Notes under the pieces: generated by a model
What the model saw: the letters and a program-made list of their open reading frames with translations, nothing else
Told to the model about the DNA's origin: nothing
Database searches by the model: none
Assembly (NCBI RefSeq): GCF_030848805.1
Contig: NC_092362.1
Location: forward strand, 7,068,001 to 7,132,000
Origin: Temnothorax longispinosus
Taxonomy: Eukaryota; Arthropoda; Insecta; Hymenoptera; Formicidae
Direction of reading: 5' to 3'
DNA length: 64,000 bases
Part shown: in pieces, positions 34,901 through 46,961 of the stretch
Numbering within the stretch: position 1 is the first letter of the stretch
Layout of the letters: every line of letters starts with the position of its first letter
Made by a program: the position numbers and the translations under genes

Positions 34901-37807
34901 GCAAAATGGTAAAGCAATCGAGTAGTGACTATTCCGGTTCGATCCTTCGCGATAAAGATAGTAAAATTTTACATCGATATCGTTAAAAAGAAACATACAA
35001 AGTAATATGCGACGAATCCCTACCTTTAAATTCTTTCTTACTACTTGCACAGAGAGAATACATATTATCTTAAATCTAAACAAACGCAGGCACGTGCACG
35101 TGTGCGGCTGGCTTCACCGGTACACTATGTCAGGATCGTTGTAGAAAAGGCTTCTATGGAAACGGATGTAATCAGAGATGCGACTGTGTCGAGGAGAACA
35201 CCGTGGACTGTGATTCCGCTACTGGGTATTGCAACTGCAAGCCGGAATGGCGAGGTTTGTTGAATTAATTTTCGCGCCAATTTAGTCGTCAATCAAAAAT
35301 TTTTTTCGTCGAGAAAATCAACATGTTACGTCCTTGTTGAATCAATAGAAAAATTATTGTTAAAGCAATCGTGAACAAAATTATTCAATAATGTATGTAC
35401 TCAAAAAGAATAGGGAGTCAAATTGATATTATTTTGTTTTTGTTCTTGTGTATAGCTGTACTGCATATATTGTCAATTGAATAATGGTATTGTAATATAA
35501 AGAGTAAAGAGTAAAGCGATAGCGTATGAAGAACGGTTCTTAATGGTATGTTATGCAGCAGAGAACCGTTTCTCGAGATGGATTTTGCTCTAATGTTGAA
35601 ACAGGAATACGATGCGAAACAAAGTGTCCAGAAGGTCTTTACGGCGAGGATTGTCATTTGCATTGCGAATGCATGCACAACAGTTCGTGTGATCCCACGA
35701 CCGGAAGTTGCGTCTGCGCCAGGGGTTGGGAGGGCTTTGAATGCTCGCAACCCTGCAAGGAAGGATGGTACGGGCTGGGGTGCAGAGAAAAGTGCCCGGA
35801 GAAAATGAACGGTAAAGCGAAGATCCAATATCCAAGATTTAAACGCATGACATCGTTTGAGTGTAACACATTTAATTCGCATATTTTTTGAACCAATTAA
35901 TGTTTTGTAGGCAACATAAGATAAATGTATATTATTACACCTTGTGGCAGATTGCGTTAAATATCTTAATCCGAATTCAATGTTATTCTTACAACATATC
36001 TGAATAAGTTTCTATTTTTCCGATGCATAATCGGTCAGTCTCTCTCAAGAAACACATCTTTACGTAAGTTTGCCAATCTGTCGCAACATATACCTACATT
36101 TTGATATATTACAATCGGAAAGAAATAAAAGAAAAGAAATTGGGTTAAATTGTAAGATCAATTCTTCTGCTTGTGATGGCATTGTACATCCGGAGATATA
36201 GATAACATGCTTGGATGTGAGTTTTTTTTCTATTATGTACAGCTTCAAAGCTAAGAATAAATAGTTTGATCTCTACTTGCGCAAACGCTGACGCAAATAA
36301 TATGCATATAATAATTTATTTTGCTCTTTATCACCAGTCACTTTTATTGTCAAGCACTGAATAATTTTATTGATTATTAGATTATCCATCTTATAATACA
36401 TTCGGTTAAAGCAAAAGTGGTGAAAGAATTAATAATAGTTATAACGAACGTGTTACTAAAAATTAACAGGCGATATATGTATAAAGTTTTATTTATAGTA
36501 AACTTTTCTATGTTATCGCGATAAATTCTTAAGTATCATCATTTTCTCCTTAGAAAATATGACTTGCAATCACGTTACCGGCGAGTACGTTTGCCGTACG
36601 GGATACCTGGGTCTCACCTGCGAACATCCGTGTCCGCTCAATCGTTATGGGCTAAATTGTTCAAATCATTGTCACTGTAAGAACGGCGGGGAATGTCATC
36701 ACGTAACAGGCAAGTCGAGAGCTCGCAAGAGAATCTTCCTGAGATATACATTCGTCTAAATGCGTCTACTCTAATTTTTTTTATTATACCGAGGTGTATT
36801 TTCTAATCAGGTGTATGCCAATGTCGACCTGGCTGGCAAGGCGAGTACTGTCAAACACCCTGCGCGGAGGGTACTTACGGCGTTAATTGTACACAGCATT
36901 GCAAGTGTCAGAACGACGGTAAATGCAGGCTTAAGGATGGCCATTGTCAATGTCCGCCGGGATGGACCGGGACCATGTGTACCGAAAGTAGGTTTAGCTA
37001 CCGAAAGCCGTAGACTGTTACTACCAGAAAGGAATGATGTACCAAACTAGGTTATATATTGATAAATTAATTATATTTAAATGCAACGCTTGCCAATTGC
37101 AGTTTGTCCCGAGGGGTACTACGGTCACCATTGTTTGGAGATTTGCGAATGTAAAAACGAATTCTTCAGGTGCCATTCAGTCGAGGGTTGTATTTGCAGG
37201 CAAGGGTATACAGGTACTTAAAGTACATTTTAAAAATACAATATAATAATAATTCTGCATGACGAATTAAGGTTTTTTCGGGATTGTACAGTGACTTAAT
37301 GTGACTGAGAAATTATTCTGTAGGTGAGAATTGCGACGAACAACTGTTCTCCCGTAATATCCAAGAGAAAGATGACGGAAGATATGAGTATATCGGAGGC
37401 GTACTTGCGATTATTGTTATAATTGGCGCTTTGTTAGCTGCATGGAGGTATATACGATATTGTCGTCGCAGAATGGCTGTCAAGAACGAAATGGCTCAAG
37501 TGCGATACACGGCTAAGTCTGAGAAGGATAAATTCGACATAAGTAGCTGTACCGACGAAGACGATTCCAAAGGTACGACATGTTTATTAACGACAAAATA
37601 AAGACAATTTTGCACGACAATTACATCCACTTATATAGATGTTACTACTCAGGAACGTTCGGTCAGCGATACTACCTGCAGAAGAAGGACGACCATGTAA
37701 GAAATCCAAACTTGAATGTGTATCACAACGTGATAAGCGGCATGAACGACAAAAGAGTCGAGCACATCTACGACGAGGTTAAGCAGCCGCCGCTAATGGC
37801 CGGATGA
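28966..37807 (+). CDS. drpr: Draper-like receptor, copy D2, expanded EGF array, tail lacking NPxY and ITAM
   Basis: Twenty-one exons join in phase to 1215 codons: 28966-29063, 29168-29300, 29494-29662, 31397-31635, 31724-31861, 31947-32203, 32414-32534, 32623-32760, 32846-33102, 33320-33440, 33513-33650, 33741-33920, 34007-34334, 34801-34908, 35090-35254, 35605-35811, 36554-36709, 36811-36987, 37103-37213, 37324-37572, 37653-37807. The order is signal peptide, EMI domain, about 23 EGF-like repeats, transmembrane helix and short tail ending HIYDEVKQPPLMAG. Drosophila Draper-I is about 1030 residues, so D2 is long: exons 31724-32534 and 32623-33440 are tandem copies of one four-EGF block. As in D1, the NPVY exon and the second ITAM tyrosine are missing. 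A GC donor follows 36709. Intron 3 carries a LINE insertion. No internal stop was seen, and it is likely expressed like D1 given the shared upstream DNA. Confidence 0.88.
29860..31107 (-). mobile_element. Internally deleted LINE in D2 intron 3
   Basis: Flanked by the 16-bp direct repeat AACGAGAATATTACTA (29844-29859 and 31108-31123); D1 has the empty site. On the minus strand an ORF1-like start (RRNNVVIKGIPKFRTRKRLE, about 31065-31000) is followed, after a deletion, by the C-terminal part of ORF2 (30888-30019). That part has LVRSVMSYGVELWGW and a late CIFC-x7-H-x4-C zinc-binding motif, typical of non-LTR retrotransposons. The 3' end reads AATAAACATATATATA rather than poly(A). It lacks most of the reverse transcriptase, so it cannot move by itself. 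Confidence 0.88.
31560..33440 (+). repeat. 0.9-kb internal tandem duplication of EGF exons in D2
   Basis: Exon positions repeat with an 899-906 bp offset (31724 to 32623, 31947 to 32846, 32414 to 33320), introns included, and coding identity is very high. A third, more diverged partial copy follows (33513-33650). Each unit adds four EGF-like modules without breaking the frame. Confidence 0.92.
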
Positions 37808-38099
37808 TAAGACAATATTCCGAGTCGGACGCCAATTTTTTTTGGATAAAGTATTCTGTTATTTTAATAGGCATAATATAAAAAAAATTAAATAACATGG
37901 TAAACATAATTTTTCGTGCTCATTAACAAGTTCTTTTACATTAAATATTTTAATATTCTATTAAGTACGATAGAAGAATTAAATTACATATTTATATGAG
38001 AAAGGATTAAATTTAATATGTATAAATTCATGCTCACTTGGCACGATGTCTGATATCACTACTTTTATAGCAAAAATAGATTAAAACAATAATGTTTCA

Positions 38100-38800
38100 A
38101 TCGCGCAATAGCTATACGCACAATAGGGCGCGAACACTTGGCGCTCTTTTCTTAACTTTTTTAAAAAGGTGTTTTTATGATATATGGTCAATCAACTTTA
38201 TTTGTGAAATATTTATAGGAATATAAGGTGTGACACGTGACACCTTTATCATTGTCTGATTTGATGATATTTTGTAAAAGTCTGGACCTGCAGTTGTTAG
38301 GTTCTTATTAATCTCATAGCGACTTTTTATGGCGTCCCAGATAGCACAGTTGATCTTTATGAATTCATAAAGATCAGATTCAGATCTTTTTGAATTCATA
38401 AAGATCAGCTGTGCTATCTGGGGTACGACGTATTTTCTCTGTATATCGTCAATGTTTAATATTAAATATTTTTCAAATAAATCAACGCGAGTTTTTCTTC
38501 TTTCCAACCTTTACATCCACAACTGTACAAAGATTTAAGATTCGTTATTGTGTTCAAAGTTTTATTAAAAGGTTGGTTAGATTTACATTTGATCTTTGTG
38601 CCGCATTTTTTGTGTTAACATGAATTATTCAGAAAAACATAATTAATAACAATATTAATAATAGATTAATAGAATACTATAATTTTAAAATGTATATAAT
38701 TAGAAAATAGCAAGAATTTAATTATGCATCTGTAGAGAGACACTAGAAGATAATAAAAGTTAATAGAAGAATAAACTTGGATAATAAGATAGGCGAAACT
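38100..38800. other. Spacer with short hairpin MITE
   Basis: At 38337-38422 a near-perfect palindrome runs from CCCAGATAGCACAG to CTGTGCTATCTGGG, with TTATGAATTCATAAAGATC in both arms. The surrounding minus-strand open frame (38507-38175) is interrupted by this hairpin in sense only and resembles nothing I know; I do not call it a gene. Confidence 0.6.
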
Positions 38801-38804
38801 CAGG

Positions 38805-39010
38805 TTTCACACCTGAGAGAGCATGCCTAATATTAAAGAATACATAACAATGTTAAAATGAACGTATTTCTCGAGAGTTGATCAGTGTCGTCCGTCGCGC
38901 ATTTCGGAGCTTCGACTTTTTCACCGAGCGCCCAAGCGATGAAAAGTTTTAGAATGTTGGTATTAAAGTGCGATCGACGAGAAAAAAAGAGATCCGAAAA
39001 GCCGCGCGAG
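38805..39010 (+). repeat. Satellite-like repeat, about 200-bp unit (block 4)
   Basis: One unit, very close to the last unit of block 3 (16590-16760), again placed just before a GC-rich island. The pair therefore forms a duplicated composite (about 16590-17120 and 38810-39400). Confidence 0.75.
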
Positions 39011-39174
39011 GCACTTAATAATTTTTAAAAAATATCGTTAATAAGTAACATACGCGACAGAAATCCATGAACGAATCCATAACTTTGAAAAACACGAGAT
39101 ATCGTATATTAAACGCGCACACCGTACACATTGTTACTTGTAACAATTTAAATATTTCGTTGCGTGACGTAGTA

Positions 39175-40190
39175 ACAATTCGGGCAGCTTGAGCGTTTAA
39201 TTGCTTTGTTTATCCCGCGGGCCGCGGCGCGCGGCGCGAAGGCCGTGTACATACGTGAAGTCGCGAGCCCTACCCCTACGCTTGCATGCCATTCTTCTAG
39301 CTTCCGGCGATACTCGAGCGAAGAAATAGCGGCGCGAGCGACTCGGGTTCAATATGCCACCGCAATTAATAATTAGCTAGACTACATCAGATATAATTCA
39401 TAGAATACTTGATATGCGTTTTGTATAACATTAAATATTTTCAGCGATTAATGTGTGCCGGCATACGGAATTTGCTGTGCTTATTTTCGAAGTGTAAAGC
39501 TTAATATCGTGCAGTTTGTTCGCCAGCGATAAACCTTTAAACGGATATGACATTGGTGCGGTGTGGTGACCCAGCAATTTGAAGACCGGAAAACTGTTAA
39601 TATATAGCAGTGCAACTAATATATTATATATACATATAGTTCAAAGATTCGTATGTGAAATCATCGCCGATCGTCTAAGCGGTTCGTCGCGTCGCACTTT
39701 CGGAAGCGCAAAGTATCGTGCGATATCGTATATAATAATTATTAACGTTTTTCTAAGTTAAATTTGGGAGTACCGTACAAGTGTGGCGCCAAATTGTGTC
39801 TTTCGATCGATGTATTTACGGGCGATAATTATATATCTTTTAACAGTATATGGTGCTTTACTTAAACATGCGTCCGGTACTCACTTTTCGTGTGAAATTA
39901 CACAAAATTGTTTTTTGTACGACCTTGCAGATGGTGTAGAGGCATTAGTACTCTGAGGGATTCAGCACCCTGACGATGGGAAAGCTAAAGGTACCCGCAT
40001 TGCACTATTAACACAAAAATCGTCGTCGATCGTATAAGCGGTTCGTCGTGTCGCGTGTCGCGTCGCGGGGGTGCCGTGCAAAATATCGCGCGATTGTAAT
40101 TGCCCGCGGTTTCGCGAGTGTTGTGCCAAGGACCTGCGGAGGCCAGCGGATCGAGCTGACTCGAGAGGACATCAGGCGCCGGCGGAGCAA
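39175..40190. promoter_or_regulatory. GC-rich islands (copy 2 and a further island)
   Basis: 39175-39365 repeats the island at 16910-17100. Further on, CGATCGTCTAAGCGGTTCGT (39669) and CGATCGTATAAGCGGTTCGT (40027) are direct repeats about 360 bp apart, each followed by GTCGCGTCGC-like sequence and an AT(A)TCG motif. 40060-40190 is strongly GC-rich. It could be the 5' part of a retroelement or a promoter region; I cannot tell which. Confidence 0.35.
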
Positions 40191-42135
40191 CCTGCGGTAA
40201 ATATAATTGATTTATATAAATATTGTATATTATATCTTATTGCGGAAGTCGTCCATTTTTTAACTAAATAATTATTCAGAAAATAAAAATTAAAGAAAAA
40301 TATTTTTATTTTTGAAATCCTATAATAGAAGCTTATCCAATAAATATTAGAGTATTCTCAAAAAATTACTTTGTTATTATTTCTTCGTTATTATTACTTC
40401 GTAATTATTTCGTTAAATATTTTCTTAATAAACTAGAATACAGAGTTCAGTGTTCAGTAATTATTTTTTTGAAATAGTGACTGCTTTTTTTTTACAATGT
40501 TTTAATTTGGATTTTATATTTGCTTGTTACAGAATCATCGTAGCGACGTTGCATAATAACTCCGCTGTTGCGCATCGGTCGGTGAGTGATGAATAAATTT
40601 TTATAATTGTAGTAATGGATCTACGGATCTCTACAATTACATTAAATATATTGCAGAGACGCTTTCGTCAAATTACAATAATAAATTATTACGTATACTA
40701 TGTTGCACTACCTTAAAATGGATTGACTGTAACATATTAGGATTTAATATTTAATCCTGGATAAATCACATAATCCATTTATTATATATGCCTTCGTAGA
40801 ATAAATTAAATAGTTATATGTCAAATTAAACAAAAAAGAAATATATAAAATATAAATAGGTAAATAAATAAATACAACTATATATGTATATTTATGGTAT
40901 TGCAATAATAGAACAAAATAGGCAATTTGTTACTGAGTAACAAACACTTATTGTTAATTTTATTCTCTTATCTTCCTTTTTTTGAAATGTCATTCAGGAT
41001 TAATTATTACACAAATTGGTGCAAAAACGCAATATATAATACTATGAACGAAAATAAAGGAAATGTCTTGCAATATTTTATAGTTATTTAGTATAATCTA
41101 TTTTACATAAATCATGTAATTTGTTAAAAAAAATTGTGTTTGTGTTCACGATTATTAATTGAAATTATTTGTTTTTATAACGTGCCAATTATATAGCCTA
41201 AACTTTTACAGTCTGCCCATATGTATTGATAACTGTCTTTATACCAGTTTTTAAAGTGATGTGACGTGAGATCCAATATAGGTAAATGTCATCTTGTAAA
41301 ACAGAAAAATTTTTCGTAGCGATTACTTTTTAATTTGATCAATTTCGCATTACTTTAAATCTTTGTATTTGAGAAATATAATATTTATTTTTAATACACC
41401 ATAAGATAATTTTGGAAGGATTACTTACAATATATGTAATATATAGTACGAGATGTAGCTATCAAAATTTAAATTATGTTCGTTCAAGTGCACAAAATAA
41501 TGTGGGAAATTTATTATTACTTTCGGATCTCACGTCATTAATTCTTTATTTCCCACCTGCTTGACGCGAGACTCGATATTCGAAACGATAAATCGGAAAT
41601 GGACCTTAGATTTTCTCAATCGTTTATCAATTGTTACTCATTTATTTCGCATTTTTATTAAAGTTCTGCATGCTTGTACATACTATCTACATTTAAAGTA
41701 AAATTCCTGTTATTCGCAAGTACAGTTTAAATTATACGCGGTTGACTAAAAGCTTTTTTTTAAATTGAGAGCTTCTGACTAATTAATATCTTTTTTGTTC
41801 GTAATCGAAGAAATTATCAAGTATGTAAATTAAAATATATTATATAAGATAGTAAGTAAATTTTAGACGTTAGTAATTTAATAATTAATTAATTTAATTG
41901 CTATATATGAATGGTTCTTCGCGACGCGGTCGTGTTTCGGGAAAGAGCGTAAAATTATTGCGTTCATCTGCCGGCTGTAATCAGTCGGCAATAGAAGGAG
42001 TATTTCTTTTTCCTGTCTCTGGCTTTGCCGCCAGAATGGATTTGGACAGAAAAAGGGCGTAAGGTTAAACTGGCCAGAAGAAATAAGAGAAAGAGGATCT
42101 ACACAAGATAGGTTGGCGTTCAACCCCACCAAAAT
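40191..42135. other. AT-rich spacer, nothing recognised
   Basis: No supported gene. Sequence similar to the flank of F3 begins at about 42136. Confidence 0.45.
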
Positions 42136-42240
42136 GTAACGTAATACATACATACAGGTAAGATAATATTTCTTGCATATATATGTATGTGCATGTAATC
42201 ACGGAGACAGAAAAGTGATGACGTTTTTAGCTTAATCTTA

Positions 42241-43365
42241 CACAGAAAAAAAGAATATTCTTAATTTGATAATATCTTTAGTTTTAACGAGGAAATCTTG
42301 AAATAAGATTATATTGTGTTAAAAGAAGAAAACTTGCTTTGAATGAAAAAATTTCATATAGTTTAACGAAGAAAAATATATTCTTATTATTCAAGAATAA
42401 TTTTCTTGAATGAAAATAGAGAAAGTGTTGGATAGAGAATAACGTATTTGCTAAATAAAAAATTATAATTTTCTTAAAGTAAGATTAAGTAATTTCTATT
42501 TAAAAATTCGTTATTCTTAAAAAGAGGCAAAGAATTGTTGGATCAAGAATAACATTTTCAAATCAAAGATTGTGCGCATAGCGCACATGTTGATACATGT
42601 CGGTACACGTCTGTACCCATAGCAGAAATAAGACGCGAAGCTTTTTCGTTCATTATAGTGTGTCGTGTTATACTAGTATTCGATATACGCGGGAACGCGG
42701 GAATTTGTGGCGCGAGACAATACCCGCGCGTTCCGTGTCGCAACATCGCGACACCGTCACTTGTCTGTACGGGTCGACGACGGACGACGGAAAACACATC
42801 AGTCAATTCGCGACTCGCGATTTTGGTTGTTTTTCCGAGCAAGCTTGTGATTGTGAGATTTTGTCAATTCGTCAGTGCAATGGAGAATCTATTGGTACAA
42901 TGGGGGCTAAAAAACTTAATTGCTACTTTCAAAGGTAATAAGTGTTTATACCATGTGATATACAGGCGTACAACGCGTTGTAACGGTTCGTTTCCTGAGA
43001 CAAGAGGCGTTATGGATATACTTTTATATTCCCCCTTATCTCAAGAAACGATTTATCCGCCAGTGTACATATATTTCGCGTGTATTATTTGACACTTGGC
43101 TGAAAATTTACAACTAACCTTAACTCGATACTTTAATCTTAATACAACTTTTTTTATTGTTGAAGGAAGATGTTTTTCTTATTAAGCTAATTATATTGTA
43201 TTCTTCATGTGACAATTATATTATTGAAATAAGATTGTAATATTGTTGAAATTTAATATTATCAAATTCTTAGAAGAAGATTACATATTCTTGCGTATAT
43301 ACGAAACAATGATCGCGTTGATTTAAGTATATAAGTTTTGGTTTAACACTTCTTTTTTTTCTGTG
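42241..43365. mobile_element. TA-flanked DNA transposon without transposase, carrying GC-rich cargo
   Basis: The ends CACAGAAAAAAAG and CTTTTTTTTCTGTG lie inside a duplicated TA (42239-42240 and 43366-43367). The F3 flank at about 52817 shows the empty site (TTTAATCTTAGCCGCG). A TA duplication is the rule for Tc1/mariner elements. The centre (42550-42935) is much richer in GC than the ends and holds an ATG (42880) opening MENLLVQWGLKNLIATFK, ended by a good donor (AAAG|GTAATA at 42935). It looks like a captured promoter and first exon of a host gene. Confidence 0.78.
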
Positions 43366-44094
43366 TAGCCGCGCGAACTTAAAATCTTTTAAACTATTGA
43401 AATTTTCAATATATATTTTCCTAATCTTGGGTACTCGCGGTTGCGACTAATTAAACAATAAATTAAATAAACTAATAAATACGGGTAGGTAGGAATATAT
43501 GACGCGTTAGGTAAATATGATATGGATAGGTAGAAATATGAATAATAGATAGGTCAAATACATTGACAGAGAAGTTCGGGTGGGTAAAGACTAGAAACAC
43601 GGAAGGATTATAATTTGAAAATATAATGTGTTAATTATACATATATACATATAGATTATGTATGTCAAAAATTTGAATTATAAATCCTGAATATATATAG
43701 TTATACGTAATATTATATAATATTATTTAATTGTCTTATTACTAATTATATGTAATAACTTTTTTATTTATTACATAATGTGTAGTTCTAAAGTATATTA
43801 AAAACATGTGTGTATGTGTATAATGACTTAATTATATGTAATATCAATTATAATGAAGATTATTTCAATAAAAAATTGTAAGAAAAATTATACAATAAGA
43901 AAAAAAAACTGTTGCTTCAATTAAACTGTTGCTATCACGGGATGCCAAAAATATAAGTAATTTATTATTCAATTGTATTATTGTTAGACGCGATATTTAG
44001 ATTATTAAACCAATAATTAAATTATTGATTTAATAATCCAGATATCCTCTTTCTTCGTAAAACACATGTGGATGACTTTTCTTCCACTGGCTAA

Positions 44095-44905
44095 TCAGTA
44101 GGGGTTAATATCGTGGTTCTGGAGGACCAACTGTTGCAATTTAGGACATTGCTCGAGAATAATGGAAACATTATCAGGTGTTACAAATTTCACGTCTTGC
44201 AGATGTAAACTTTTCAAGTTTTTGCACTCCGCTAGTAATTTCAAATTGCGATCACTGAGGACAATACCAGTCAAAAATATTTCTTCCAGCAGTTGACAGG
44301 AGGAAAGCAATCTGCTCAAGCTATCATCAAAGTCGAATATCAGGCCTTTCGATTCCATTCTGTAACAAGAACCATATAATTATTACAGAACTTCAATCAC
44401 AAAAATAAAATCAAAGTAACTTTTTCAAGAATCTTGCAAGAGAAACAAATTTTAATAAAGAATACGTAATATATATTTCGAAAGAAAATGTAGCACATAC
44501 ATTTCAAGATCCACTGTTCGTAAATTCTTACAGTTAGCAAGGGCATTAATACCCTTCGATGTAATTCCATCGGTATCATATAAAGTTAATATTTGCAAGT
44601 CTCGACACGAATTTCCCAACTCTATTGCAACGGTGTCGACTGGGTCACTACAATCCCCCCCAAGTAGACAACAGTTCAAATATAATTCACGCATCCGTTT
44701 ATTTTTTTGCAGTATTTTGCAAAAACATTGAACTTCTATATTATAAAATTTTGTTTCAAGTTTCAACAGTTCCAGGCTCTCTAGATTTTCGAGACATGAA
44801 AGTCCTTCATTATCAAAATATCCCGTCAGTTCCAACTCTAAAAAAATATGTATTGGTCATAATTGCAACTTAACAATATTTTTGATATTTGTATAATCTT
44901 TTATA

Positions 44906-44957
<52 letters not shown>

Positions 44958-46961
44958 CATACATATATATACCTTTCAAATTTTTGCATATCTCTGAAAT
45001 TTTGAATAGGACATCATTGTCGACAGATCTGCATTGTAAAAATCGTAAGTGCGTTAAATGCCTGCCGCAATTCTCAAGAAATTGCACAAAATGCGAAGAA
45101 GAGAAGTTGTTTAATGTAAGACATAATTGTTGCAAATATTTACATCTAGGTGTAAAGTAGCAAAGTATATTATAAAAATAAATAGGACAACAGATATTTC
45201 GCATGTTCAAACGTGTATATAGTAGAGGGTCCCGTGTTAAATCATTGAAACGCTTATTTACTTGGTTCATGAGGCATAACGTCTTCAAGTCTAAGTGCTT
45301 TAATATTTCTAGAATTACTTCATCCTGCAAAAGATAACACACAAAATTTTAGTACATGAAATAACATTAAAATAAATATTACAATGAGAAATAGACTTCT
45401 TAGAATACTTTACAGAAAGCGCAGAAAAACTATCAGGTGATGGCTCTTTGGATTCATCTATACGATTCATATAATCAGGGATTACCTTCCTAAGAAGTAC
45501 AGATGTCTTTTCATTCCCGAAATTATTCTTATGAAAACTGTTTTCTATATCGCTGCGAATAATGTCGGAACAAATTTATTTTTATTATTAACAGAATAAA
45601 GAAAGATTGAATATTCCTAGATAGCAAAACGTCAGTTATATTTACGAAATATATGTGCGTAAATTCGTGACGAATGTTTGTACAAACAACATGTAAAGCT
45701 GCGTCTGTAAATGCTCAGCAACAGTATTGAATTTGTTTCAAGCAATGGTCTGTTACATTTTGGTAGCAACAGTTTACGCCCGGAAGCTTCATTGGCTATA
45801 TAGTTTAAATATTATTGATGGAAACAACACATTTTTTTGCTGCAAAGCACCATAAATATGAATTCTATAGAGCTACGATTTTATTCGTGTTTACGCAATG
45901 TTTGTGGTAACAATACGTAAACTGTTTTCAGCAATAATTTGCACACTCACGTTTTGCTACCTCTTAATGTTGACAAATGTAATACCTCTTACAAATAACA
46001 CAGTGTTCAGGAAAATTCTTTTGAAGGTGGTCAATATCCAAATGTGCATTTTCGTAATTTGCTGTTAGATTATGGACATCCTCATGGCGATAATACATGC
46101 AGTTAAGTCTTTTTAATAGATCAGTTAAACTCTCTTCAGGATTTCTGGGAAGGATCAATTTTGACGTTCCGATAAGCATCACAGCGTCTAGCTTTGTGTA
46201 GTCTAATATACTGTGCTTAAATTCTAGTTTGAGCATGTTGGTCTTAAAGTTACACAGCTGTAAAGGTGGGGAAAATAGTCTTGATATCGGAGGTATAATC
46301 TGAGGCGATCCATCCCACAATAAAATCCACCGATCATTTGAAGAATCTTGAGCCCAAATTTTAATTATGTTTCCAGGATTATATACTTCGTATATAGAGA
46401 CTCTGATTGGATATACAGCTTCATGAAACTCGATTTCTATAAAGTAGAAAGTATAATTATGATTTCTTCCCAATGGAAACATTTCTTCTTTAATATATTT
46501 TATTTATTAATTAAAATATTACATACCCAGATGATTGATGTGTTTGATATCTTTTTCATACCATTGTCTATTAAAATCAAATGGTACAGGCCATGAAGAT
46601 AATGAGATATCGAAATCATAAGTTCTCTGCATTAAAATATTGAAATGTCAAAATGTGTCAAATACTACAAAATTTTGTAGCACAATGTTAAATTGTGATT
46701 ACTTCTATAGGATAATAATCCCGCGAAATATACGCATACCATAATAAATATATCTGAAAAATCTCCATATTTTGGAAATTTGGTAGGTGCCCCACATATG
46801 TAACCTAAAGTATAAAGTGTGGCGAAATTATTGATATTATTTTTAGATCGTTTCACAAATTGATAGATAAAGTCAACAGGATTTTCCTCTCCTGTTGAGA
46901 CCCTTCCGATATAAGGATATTGTCTTAAACCCTCACTCTCAAATGGATAATGGAATGTCAT
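44095..46961 (-). CDS. FBXL4: FBXL4-like F-box/LRR protein, copy F2, C-terminus shortened
   Basis: Minus-strand exons 46961-46740, 46626-46527, 46436-45986, 45552-45414, 45324-44973, 44837-44501 and 44359-44095 join to 622 codons. Domain order is as in F1: beta-sandwich region (GAPTKFPKYGDF ... KLDAVMLIGTSKLIL), F-box (DEVILEILKHLDLKTLC) and leucine-rich repeats. A single-base deletion at about 44096 (CTAATCAGTAG against CTAATCAAGTAG in F1 and F3) turns the last codons into NPY-stop. This removes about 22 residues that would have ended ...YLDY near 44030. The rest is open, so the protein may still work. It lies convergent to D2, as F1 lies convergent to D0. Likely an SCF ubiquitin-ligase substrate receptor at mitochondria, by family. 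Confidence 0.83.
44900..44972. repeat. (TA)n microsatellite in F2 intron
   Basis: A long TA run with TACATACATACA interruptions, beside the F-box exon donor. Confidence 0.9.

Noticed and set aside
42597..43092. Two overlapping open frames as a transposase
   Set aside because: No catalytic DDE pattern or helix-turn-helix; only a short ATG exon with a donor is plausible.
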